Below are positions 7,626 to 13,069 of a stretch of DNA of 13,069 nt, piece by piece. Origin of the DNA: an uncultured Eubacteriales bacterium (GTDB lineage: Bacteria > Bacillota > Clostridia > Lachnospirales > Lachnospiraceae). The stretch spans positions 1 through 13,069 of the forward strand of contig CACZSO010000160.1 in assembly GCA_902783795.1 (NCBI GenBank), given 5' to 3'. Every line of letters begins with the position of its first letter. Positions within the stretch are counted from its first letter, which is position 1. Made by a program: the position numbers and the translations under genes. The notes under the pieces are model-generated. The model worked only from the letters and a program-made list of their open reading frames with translations. It was not told the origin of the DNA and did not search any database.

Positions 7626-7657
7626 GAAGCAGGCACGTAAAAAGTGCCTGCTTCTTT
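7626..7657 (+). terminator. Rho-independent terminator after the second carboxylesterase
   Basis: GAAGCAGGCAC (7626-7636) pairs perfectly with GTGCCTGCTTC (7644-7654) around GTAAAAA. The T tract after it is short (TTTAT), so some read-through into the GIY-YIG gene is possible. Confidence 0.75.
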
Positions 7658-7676
7658 ATAAAAACAAGAGTAAATA

Positions 7677-7952
7677 ATGAATTACACTTATATTCTGGAA
7701 TGCAGCGACGGGACCTATTATACCGGCTGGACCAATGATCTTGAAAAAAGAGTAGAGACTCATAATTCAGGAAAGGGCAGCCGCTATACCAGAGCCCGGC
7801 TCCCGGTGAGGCTGGTCTATGCGGAAGAATACGAAGACAAACGGGAAGCACAGAGCCGGGAAGTGAAGATCAAACAGCTGTCTAAAGAAGAAAAAAAGAA
7901 ACTGATCCTTGGCTGGCATGCTTTACAAAATAATGAGGATACAGTAAAATAA
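7677..7952 (+). CDS. Small GIY-YIG domain protein (YhbQ/UPF0213-like)
   Basis: The 91-residue protein is essentially one GIY-YIG nuclease-like domain. MNYTYILECSDGTYYTGWTNDLEKRV carries the two tyrosine-containing strands (YIL and YYTGWT in place of GIY and YIG) and the following Arg. ARLPVRLVYAEEYEDKREAQSREVKIKQLSKEEKKKLI supplies the conserved central Glu and the basic C-terminal helix. Stand-alone proteins of this type occur widely in bacteria; the characterised YhbQ is linked to DNA processing, but a specific role here is not supported. The RBS is weak (AAGAG, 6-nt spacing). It lies between a terminator and a likely promoter, so it may be an unrelated passenger in the hydrolase locus. Confidence 0.88.
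   Translation: MNYTYILECSDGTYYTGWTNDLEKRVETHNSGKGSRYTRARLPVRLVYAEEYEDKREAQSREVKIKQLSKEEKKKLILGWHALQNNEDTVK
7922..7950 (+). promoter_or_regulatory. Candidate promoter inside the end of the GIY-YIG gene
   Basis: TTTACA (7922-7927), 17-nt spacer, TAAAAT (7945-7950): 5 of 6 matches at each box. The predicted start near 7957 would give a leader of about 45 nt to the hydrolase at 8003. AT-rich sequence raises the risk of chance matches. Confidence 0.45.
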
Positions 7953-8002
7953 ATAAAATTAAAGCAAAACTAAAATGTTTTTATGCAGAAAGGAGATATT
8001 TT

Positions 8003-9043
8003 ATGGCATCATTTGATGATCTGGAAAAAATGATGGTAGCCATGAAGGATAAGACAGATCTGATCAAAGATATCAATGTCAGATTGTCGGAAGTCTGTGA
8101 GGATGTCATAGCCTATGATGAGCAGGAAGTGGTCAGGATATGTCTGTTAAAGGATAAACTCATGTATGAGGCCACCCTGGAAGAAGCAAAGGAGATCGCT
8201 GCAGAGCTCAAAGATCTGGTCGCCAATGTGAAGAAAAGGCCCAATGCGCCGGAGCGGATCTATCTCTGGGAGGAGGGCAATATGCCTTCTGAGACAGATT
8301 TTACGGATAACAGCGACTTTAAATTCAATCATGATCCTGACTTCAAACCTTATCTTTATGAGATGCTGATCCCTGAATATGAAACACCCAAAGGGGCTGT
8401 AGTAGTCTGTGCCGGCGGCGATCATGGCAGCGCTGTGGTAAAAGAAGGTTATCAGTCAGCCAGGGATCTGAACAAGTTAGGCTATCAGTGTATTCTGCTG
8501 CTGAACCGTCCCAACCATATGCCCTGGAGCGGTCATGAGTGCGGAGCTGACTCCGCCCGGGCTATCCGTTACGTGAGAAAGAATGCGGCCAGACTCCGTG
8601 TGGATCCTGACAAGGTGGCTTTCGCCGGCTTCTCTAATGGTGGTCTGACAGGAGAAGCCTGTATCCAGTTCTATTCAGGAGAGAAGAAAGTCACAGATTA
8701 TTTCCCGGATTATGTGCCGGATGAGCTGGATAATTATTATGGCGGTCCGGATGCGTTCCTTTGTGTCTATGGCCCGCGTTTTAACGGTGATGAAAGCTTC
8801 GTATGGGAAGGCACCGTTTATCCGCCGGTATTCTATGCCATAGGCCGTCTGGATAATGCTATTGATAATTTCAACTTTGTCTATCCGGATCTTTTAAAGC
8901 ATAATGTCCCGGTAGAAGTCCATACTTTTGCAGGCGTACCTCACGGCCAGGCCGGTGCTTCCATCTTAGGCCAGGGCTATGAGAGCTTCAATCTGTGGGT
9001 ACCCCTGGCAGATAAGTTCCTGCAGGATGTTTTCAAGTCATAA
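8003..9043 (+). CDS. Alpha/beta hydrolase (esterase/lipase-like) with extra N-terminal segment
   Basis: The catalytic part starts near residue 130 with PKGAVVVCAGGDHG, where the glycine-rich loop probably forms the oxyanion hole. The nucleophile elbow is AFAGFSNGG with Ser211, the acid is probably Asp284 in IGRLDNAI, and the base is His314 in VPHGQAG. This resembles small acyl esterases of the BD-FAE/acetylxylan-esterase kind, but the subfamily is not certain. Residues 1-100 are charged and probably helical (for example EEAKEIAAELKDLVANVKK) and match no domain I recognise. There is no signal peptide. AGGAG lies 7 nt before the ATG. The next gene starts 54 nt downstream with no terminator between, so it heads a likely three-gene operon with the serine hydrolase and the MFS transporter. 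Substrate unknown. Confidence 0.82.
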   Translation: MASFDDLEKMMVAMKDKTDLIKDINVRLSEVCEDVIAYDEQEVVRICLLKDKLMYEATLEEAKEIAAELKDLVANVKKRPNAPERIYLWEEGNMPSETDFTDNSDFKFNHDPDFKPYLYEMLIPEYETPKGAVVVCAGGDHGSAVVKEGYQSARDLNKLGYQCILLLNRPNHMPWSGHECGADSARAIRYVRKNAARLRVDPDKVAFAGFSNGGLTGEACIQFYSGEKKVTDYFPDYVPDELDNYYGGPDAFLCVYGPRFNGDESFVWEGTVYPPVFYAIGRLDNAIDNFNFVYPDLLKHNVPVEVHTFAGVPHGQAGASILGQGYESFNLWVPLADKFLQDVFKS

Positions 9044-9097
9044 GGGAAGGAACCGCGTAAAGTTTGCATTTCAAATACAGTAAAGAGGTTTAGATAT

Positions 9098-10588
9098 ATG
9101 AGAACTGAATTTGAACGGACGACACCGGAAAGCGTAGGCATTTCTTCAGAGGGTATCTTACAGTTTCTGGATGCCCTGGAAGGAGACTTTACACAGATGC
9201 ACGGTCTTATGATCATGCGTCATGAAAAGATCGCCTGTGAAGGCTGGTGGGCCCCTTTTGCCCCGGGCCTTCATCACATGTGCAATTCTCTGACAAAGAC
9301 TTATATGGGCACTGCCATCGGTGTGGCCATAAAAGAAGGGCTGCTGTCACTGGATGATAAATTGTATGATATTTTCCCGGAATATAAGCCGGAAGATCCT
9401 ACACCTTTCCAGGAAAACCTGACCATCCGGAATACCCTGCGTTTTTCCACCGGAATGACGAAATTCCCCTCCATGGAGGGCAACTGGGTCAAGAATTTCA
9501 TCAATCTTGACCTGACCTATATGCCGGGAACCACTTTTTATTATAACTCCGTAGCATCGACCTTCCTTGGCAAAGTCATTGAGAAGCTGACGGGAAAGAC
9601 AGTGTATGAATATTTGGAAGAAAAAGTGTTCCCTTACATCGGCATCGATGCAAAAAACCTGGATCACGGTATCGCGCCGGAAGGCTATGATATGTGGGCC
9701 TGGCGTACGGTCTCGACCACAGAGGATAACCTACGGCTGATGAAACTGTACAAAGACGGAGGTGTGGCCGGAGGAGAGCAGCTTCTGACACCGGAATATG
9801 TTGAACTGGCGACCTCTCTTCAGACAGATAATTCCTCTCATCCGGGAGATAATCCTGACAGTCACTGCGGCTACGGTTTCCAGATGTGGATGTGCGCCTA
9901 TCCCGGAGCTTACCGGGCGGATGGTGCCGGCGGACAGTATTCCATCGTGATCCCGGATAAGGACATGATCGTGTCCATCAATGAGAATGCCATGAACGCC
10001 CAGAAAACATTGACGGCCATCTGGGAGTATCTGATCCCGGCCGTAAAGGACGATGTGCTTCCTGAGAACGAGACAGCTCTTAAGCGCCTTACTTACCGGC
10101 TGAAACATGCCTGCATCGCTCATCCTGAATACGCACCGTATTCTCCCTGTAAAGAGAGCTTTGGCGGGATCTTTAAAGCAGTTGAGGGAAGCTTTGACCT
10201 ATATTGTGCCGGCATGTCAGCCCAGGAAAATGTGCCTGGCATGACAGCGAAGAATGTGGAGACCGTCTCGTTGGATCTCACCAATATGGCGCTGGAAGTG
10301 CTGTGGAAAGCGGCTGACAGGACAGAAGAGAAACTGGTCTTTGCCATGGATGGGACCCGGCGGTTCAATACACTGCACACGCCCTGGGAATTCGCGTCTC
10401 AATGCTATGCAAATGCCTATTTTGAAAAAGAAGATACATTGGTGCTTGAACTTTTATGGCCGGAGAATAATTCTTCCCGGAAGCTGTCTGTTTCTTTGAC
10501 AGAAGACGGCATCAGGATCTCAGAAAAGATGCGGGGACGTCCGGGTACGGCACCCGGAGAAAAAGTAACTCTCATGAAGAGAAAATAA
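9098..10588 (+). CDS. Beta-lactamase-family serine hydrolase (class C / EstB type)
   Basis: The first 320 or so residues have the beta-lactamase/penicillin-binding-protein fold (Pfam Beta-lactamase family). The catalytic SLTK is at residues 64-67, the Y-x-N motif is YYN at 148-150, and DGAGGQYSIVIPDKDMIVSIN takes the place of the KTG/HxG strand. RNTLRFSTGM and EKLTGKTVYEYL are typical of the non-lactamase esterase/peptidase members. Residues about 320-496 form an extra C-terminal region that I do not recognise. There is no signal peptide or lipobox, which argues against a periplasmic-type beta-lactamase or PBP and for an intracellular esterase or amidase. AAAGAGG lies 9 nt before the ATG. The MFS gene starts 15 nt after the stop. 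Resistance to beta-lactams should not be inferred from the family name. Confidence 0.87.
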   Translation: MRTEFERTTPESVGISSEGILQFLDALEGDFTQMHGLMIMRHEKIACEGWWAPFAPGLHHMCNSLTKTYMGTAIGVAIKEGLLSLDDKLYDIFPEYKPEDPTPFQENLTIRNTLRFSTGMTKFPSMEGNWVKNFINLDLTYMPGTTFYYNSVASTFLGKVIEKLTGKTVYEYLEEKVFPYIGIDAKNLDHGIAPEGYDMWAWRTVSTTEDNLRLMKLYKDGGVAGGEQLLTPEYVELATSLQTDNSSHPGDNPDSHCGYGFQMWMCAYPGAYRADGAGGQYSIVIPDKDMIVSINENAMNAQKTLTAIWEYLIPAVKDDVLPENETALKRLTYRLKHACIAHPEYAPYSPCKESFGGIFKAVEGSFDLYCAGMSAQENVPGMTAKNVETVSLDLTNMALEVLWKAADRTEEKLVFAMDGTRRFNTLHTPWEFASQCYANAYFEKEDTLVLELLWPENNSSRKLSVSLTEDGIRISEKMRGRPGTAPGEKVTLMKRK

Positions 10589-10603
10589 GGAGCTTGAAAA
10601 TCC

Positions 10604-11818
10604 ATGACGCAGACTAAAAAACAGAAACTGGTTACGCCGGGCTATGTCATCCTGTGCTTTGCTTACTTTGCTGCCCAGTTCGGCTATTCCATGACCAGCT
10701 CTAATATTACGAAATACGCGAAATTCGTAGGGGTCAGCGGGGCTATCCTGGGGATACTTCCGGGACTTATGTCCCTGGCAGCGTTGTTTTCACGCCCGGT
10801 AGCCGGCTGGATCAGCGATCATTTTGACCGGAAGCGGATGATGGTCCTGACCCTGCTTTCCATGGCGGCTGTCTTTGTGGCCTATGTCTTTTCTACGAAT
10901 GTAGTGCTGCTTTTACTGGTCCGGATCCTTCACGGCATTATCTTTTCTATTTTCTCGACCGTGAATCTGGCCTTTGTGGCGGACGCCGTCCCCCGGGACC
11001 AGCTGACTAACGGCATGGGCTATTACGCCTTGATGGGAAACCTGTCCATGGCCTTTGCCCCGGCTGTCGGTGCCAAAGTGATCGAGCAGTGGAACTACAC
11101 GGTGCTGTTTTTAGGCGCAGCTTCCCTCTATGGGCTTTCCTTCGTGTTAGTGAATTTTGTCAAGAAGAATGAAGCGAATGAAGAGGAGAAGGAAGCAGAA
11201 GCGAAGCTGTTGGGGGTTTCGAAGGAGAAAAAAGCCTGGTGGCAGACCATTATCTGCAAACCGGCTCTTCCTGCCGCTATTATCAGCATGTTCAATGCCC
11301 TTTTGTCCGGAGCCATCACTGGCTTCCTGCTTTTATTCGCTGAAAACAGAAGTGTGGAGAATGCAGGCTTATTCTTTACTTTATATGCTTTTTCGAACCT
11401 CATCGCCCGTCCCTTCATCATGAAAGTGGCTGAAAAGGTTCCCCGGCAGTTCTTCGTGTATTTCTGCAATTCCTGCCTGATCGTCTGTATCCTGCTGGTC
11501 ATGAACCTGACACACACCTGGCAGGCAGCCGCCGCCGGCATCTTTTTCGGTATAGGCTACGGCGGACTTCAGCCCATCATGCAGTCCATGGCCCTTGGAT
11601 CCGTTCCGATCGCTGAGCGCGGATCCGCCAGCTCTACCTACTATATCGGCCTGGATATCGGTATGGCTTTAGGTCCCATGATCGTCAATATGATCGCCGG
11701 ATGGTTTAACGAAAACTATGGTTATGGCTATGCATTCCTGATCATTCCCATCGTTATGGGAGCCATCGTCATGTTCTTTGTGGCGAGACGGGAAAAACAG
11801 CCGAACAGGATCTATTGA
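10604..11818 (+). CDS. Major facilitator superfamily transporter, 12 TM
   Basis: The 404-residue protein has about twelve hydrophobic spans arranged 6+6. A long charged cytoplasmic loop lies between the halves (residues about 185-215, KKNEANEEEKEAEAKLLG followed by SKEKKAWWQ). MFS motif A is visible as GWISDHFDRKRMM between TM2 and TM3. GIGYGGLQPIMQSMAL and RGSASSTYYIGLDIGMALGP are typical of the late helices of drug/sugar-efflux-like members. The direction (import or efflux) and substrate cannot be read from sequence. AAGGAG lies 11 nt before the ATG, and the gene follows the serine hydrolase by 15 nt and ends just before a strong terminator. Its place at the end of a hydrolase operon suggests it imports the ester substrate or exports a product. 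Confidence 0.92.
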   Translation: MTQTKKQKLVTPGYVILCFAYFAAQFGYSMTSSNITKYAKFVGVSGAILGILPGLMSLAALFSRPVAGWISDHFDRKRMMVLTLLSMAAVFVAYVFSTNVVLLLLVRILHGIIFSIFSTVNLAFVADAVPRDQLTNGMGYYALMGNLSMAFAPAVGAKVIEQWNYTVLFLGAASLYGLSFVLVNFVKKNEANEEEKEAEAKLLGVSKEKKAWWQTIICKPALPAAIISMFNALLSGAITGFLLLFAENRSVENAGLFFTLYAFSNLIARPFIMKVAEKVPRQFFVYFCNSCLIVCILLVMNLTHTWQAAAAGIFFGIGYGGLQPIMQSMALGSVPIAERGSASSTYYIGLDIGMALGPMIVNMIAGWFNENYGYGYAFLIIPIVMGAIVMFFVARREKQPNRIY

Positions 11819-11826
11819 TCTTTATT

Positions 11827-11873
11827 TCTGCGGGGAGGGTATCATAAAGCATACCTTCTCCGCAGATTTTTTT
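11827..11873 (+). terminator. Strong rho-independent terminator after the MFS gene
   Basis: CTGCGGGGAGGGTAT (11828-11842) pairs with ATACCTTCTCCGCAG (11851-11865) as a 15-bp stem with two G-U pairs around an 8-nt loop, extended by a T-A pair, then a run of seven T. It closes the hydrolase/transporter operon. Confidence 0.92.
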
Positions 11874-11883
11874 GATTCCATGG

Positions 11884-11911
11884 TTGACAAACGGCAGGAA
11901 TTCTGTATAAT
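11884..11911 (+). promoter_or_regulatory. Consensus promoter of the tRNA-Thr gene
   Basis: TTGACA (11884-11889) and TATAAT (11906-11911), both perfect consensus, are 16 nt apart. The predicted start is near 11918, so the precursor would have a leader of about 19 nt containing a small hairpin (GCCTT TAA AAGGC, 11920-11932) just before the mature 5' end. Confidence 0.9.
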
Positions 11912-11936
11912 GAGTAATGGCCTTTAAAAGGCACAA

Positions 11937-12009
11937 GCTTCCGTGGCTCAGTCGGTAGAGCAGCGCATTCGTAATGCGCAGGTCGTCAGTTCGAGTCTGA
12001 CCGGGAGCT
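11937..12009 (+). tRNA. tRNA-Thr (anticodon CGT)
   Basis: A full cloverleaf can be folded by eye. The acceptor GCTTCCG (11937-11943) pairs with CGGGAGC (12002-12008), allowing one G-U. The D arm is GCTC AGTCGGTA GAGC. The anticodon stem GCGCA/TGCGC holds the loop TTCGTAA, giving anticodon CGT, which reads ACG. The T arm is GTCAG TTCGAGT CTGAC. The discriminator is T, and CCA is not encoded because a T run follows directly, so the tail must be added by a nucleotidyltransferase. Confidence 0.96.
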
Positions 12010-12019
12010 TTTTTATTTG

Positions 12020-12061
12020 GCAAGGTTTTGCGCGGATAAACCGCAAAGACCTTGCTTTTTT
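12020..12061 (+). terminator. Rho-independent terminator after tRNA-Thr
   Basis: GCAAGGT (12020-12026) pairs with ACCTTGC (12049-12055). The stem continues with TTTG and CGG against CCG and CAAA with small bulges, and is followed by TTTTTT (12056-12061). Confidence 0.85.
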
Positions 12062-12113
12062 AGTGCTTTTGACAAATCTCAGCTGCCTGAAAAAAAGGTC
12101 ACAGAATCTTCAC

Positions 12114-12142
12114 TTGACAATAAATGAATGATCATTTATTAT
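12114..12142 (+). promoter_or_regulatory. Promoter of the tetR-LON transcript
   Basis: TTGACA (12114-12119), 17-nt spacer, TATTAT (12137-12142): a perfect -35 and 5 of 6 at the -10. The start is expected near 12149, leaving a leader of about 87 nt. The spacer is filled by a palindrome, listed separately. Confidence 0.8.
12119..12140. promoter_or_regulatory. Palindromic operator, probable TetR autoregulation site
   Basis: AATAAATGA (12119-12127) and TCATTTATT (12132-12140) are perfect inverted halves around ATGA. The centre also reads as a 10-bp palindrome, AATGATCATT (12127-12136). The site occupies the -35/-10 spacer just upstream of a TetR-family gene, the classic arrangement for self-repression, and resembles the TGAATGA-type half-sites of many TetR regulators. 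The binding partner is inferred from position. Confidence 0.72.
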
Positions 12143-12155
12143 AGAATCGCAAAGG

Positions 12156-12199
12156 GGCCGGTTTCCGTCTGAAACATCTTTAAGAGATATGGACCGGCC
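12156..12199 (+). other. Inverted repeat / structured leader upstream of tetR
   Basis: GGCCGGT (12156-12162) and ACCGGCC (12193-12199) are perfect 7-bp inverted halves 30 nt apart. A small internal hairpin (GTTTC/GAAAC, 12161-12175) would compete with the 5' arm. The region falls in the predicted 5' leader of the tetR transcript. It could be a second operator or an RNA hairpin; no known riboswitch was recognised. Confidence 0.45.
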
Positions 12200-12235
12200 G
12201 GTTATCATTGATCTTGAATCTGTAAGGAGGCGCTT

Positions 12236-12799
12236 TTGAGAACCAAAGATTATGATAAAATGCAGCGGATCAAGGAAGCCCTGGTAAGGATCATCCTCCG
12301 GGATGGTATTGAAAACACTTCTGTTGCGAAGATCGCAAAGGAAGCCGGTGTCTCCCCGGCTACCATTTATATCTATTATGACAGTAAAGAAGCGATGCTT
12401 TCGGAGGTGTATCAAGAATGTGCCCGGCAGTCCTATGGGTATCTGATGGGACGGATCAGGCCGGAGATGGATGCGAGGGAGCTGATCGATGCTTTGGTGA
12501 GGGGCTATTATTCTTTCAGTGTCGACCATGCGGAGATCTTCGGATTTGTGGAACAGTGTATGCACAGCCCTGGTCTGGCAGGGATCTTTCGGGAAGAAGA
12601 CTTGAGTGCTCAGATCCTGGATATGATCCATCCCTATCAGGACCGCGGCATCATGAAACGCTGCAGTAACGAGAATCTGAATGCCATGTTGTTTGCACCG
12701 GTGCGTTTTCTTTCCATGAACAGGACATCGCCCGCCGAAAAGAACACGGTCATGCTGAATGAGCTGATCTCTATGCTGCAGGACCTGCTGCTTATGTGA
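12236..12799 (+). CDS. TetR/AcrR-family transcriptional regulator
   Basis: The 187-residue protein has an N-terminal DNA-binding domain, residues about 8-55: GIENTSVAKIAKEAGVSPATIYIYYDSKEAMLSEVY, with the recognition helix SPATIYIYY and the usual following YDSKEAM. The all-helical C-terminal ligand/dimerisation region (about 60-187) gives no hint of ligand. The start is TTG at 12236, supported by AAGGAGG (12224-12230) 5 nt upstream; the next in-frame ATG, at 12260, lacks a good RBS. An operator-like palindrome overlaps its promoter, so it is probably self-repressing. The LON-domain gene follows by 25 nt, so the two are probably one transcript. Control of the hydrolase locus is possible but unsupported, because no second copy of the palindrome was seen there by eye. 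Confidence 0.93.
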   Translation: MRTKDYDKMQRIKEALVRIILRDGIENTSVAKIAKEAGVSPATIYIYYDSKEAMLSEVYQECARQSYGYLMGRIRPEMDARELIDALVRGYYSFSVDHAEIFGFVEQCMHSPGLAGIFREEDLSAQILDMIHPYQDRGIMKRCSNENLNAMLFAPVRFLSMNRTSPAEKNTVMLNELISMLQDLLLM

Positions 12800-12824
12800 A
12801 ATGTAAAAAGGAAAGGATGAATGA

Positions 12825-13069
12825 ATGTTAGTAGTACCTGTATATAATATGATCCTGGCACCGGAAGCTACGCTGTATCTGCAGACAGAACAGCTGAAAA
12901 GAAGTTCCGGCGGAAAAGGTGCGTCAGTCAATGAGCGGGTGATCCTGATCGTTGCTAAAGAAAACGAAAACTTCAATGAGATGACGGAGGAAAGTTTCTA
13001 TCCCATCGGCATCGCAGGGGTGATCAGGGAGATCACCCAGGACGGTCATGCCGCCATTCGCCTGCAGTA
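12825..13069 (+). CDS. LON-domain protein, probably ATP-dependent protease Lon (3' partial)
   Basis: A frame open to the right edge gives 81 codons. It begins MLVVPVYNMILAPEATLYL and continues with VILIVAKENENFNEM and SFYPIGIAGVIREI, then DGHAAIRLQ. This matches the pattern of the Lon N-terminal substrate-binding domain (LPVLPLRD-type opening, an ILLVAQKD-type strand, then YEVGTIARI and a T/V-K-V strand). The ATPase and Ser-Lys protease parts would lie outside the window, so a stand-alone LON-domain protein cannot be excluded. AAAGG ends 8 nt before ATG 12825; upstream ATGs at 12817 and 12821 are in other frames and soon stop or lack the motif. The gene lies 25 nt after tetR, probably in the same operon. 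Confidence 0.78.
   Translation, partial: MLVVPVYNMILAPEATLYLQTEQLKRSSGGKGASVNERVILIVAKENENFNEMTEESFYPIGIAGVIREITQDGHAAIRLQ

Noticed and set aside
9098..10588. Beta-lactam resistance gene
   Set aside because: The fold and SxxK/YxN motifs are shared with many esterases and peptidases. There is no secretion signal, the extra C-terminal region is atypical, and the neighbours are esterases.
11937..12009. tRNA-Thr as an integration site for a mobile element
   Set aside because: No integrase gene and no second copy of the tRNA 3' end was seen in the window.
11943..12131. A 62-codon + strand frame and an opposite-strand frame (11769-12023) over the tRNA
   Set aside because: Both are translations of the tRNA-Thr cloverleaf and its flanks. 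Proteins of this kind are a well-known annotation artefact, and neither frame has a convincing RBS.
12110..12976. 288-codon opposite-strand frame over tetR and the LON gene
   Set aside because: It is antisense to two genes with clear family motifs, contains the operator region, and its translation shows no recognisable domain.

Overview
The window looks like chromosomal DNA from a Gram-positive anaerobe of the Clostridia, most plausibly Lachnospiraceae-like. The reasons are the strong AGGAGG-type ribosome binding sites, two TTG starts, an anaerobic-type cobalamin gene set, a tRNA with no encoded CCA, and a hairpin-rich CCTCATCCG-type repeat of a kind I recall from gut Firmicutes. The genus cannot be read from the sequence. 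Every convincing gene is on the + strand.

Region 1 (1-4125) is the distal part of a corrinoid operon: cbiB (5' end cut off), cobD, cobQ/cbiP and cobA/cobO. Its products cover consecutive steps: corrinoid adenosylation (CobA), side-chain amidation to adenosylcobyric acid (CobQ), formation of aminopropanol phosphate (CobD) and its attachment (CbiB). A degenerate repeat lies between cobD and cobQ. The operon ends at a rho-independent terminator whose loop contains the -35 box of the next promoter.

Region 2 (4104-11873) is an ester-hydrolysis locus. It holds two paralogous type-B carboxylesterases separated by a 148-bp hairpin-rich repeat, a small GIY-YIG protein, an alpha/beta hydrolase with an extra N-terminal segment, a class-C-beta-lactamase-type serine hydrolase and a 12-TM MFS transporter. 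None of the four hydrolases shows a signal peptide, so the natural reading is intracellular hydrolysis of one or more ester or amide compounds handled by the transporter. The substrate is unknown. This is the most interesting part of the window.

Region 3 (11884-13069) has a tRNA-Thr(CGT) with a consensus promoter and its own terminator. It is followed by a TetR-family regulator with a palindromic operator between the -35 and -10 of its promoter, and by the first 81 codons of a LON-domain protein, probably Lon protease, which runs off the window. No CRISPR array, insertion sequence, phage gene or replication origin was seen.
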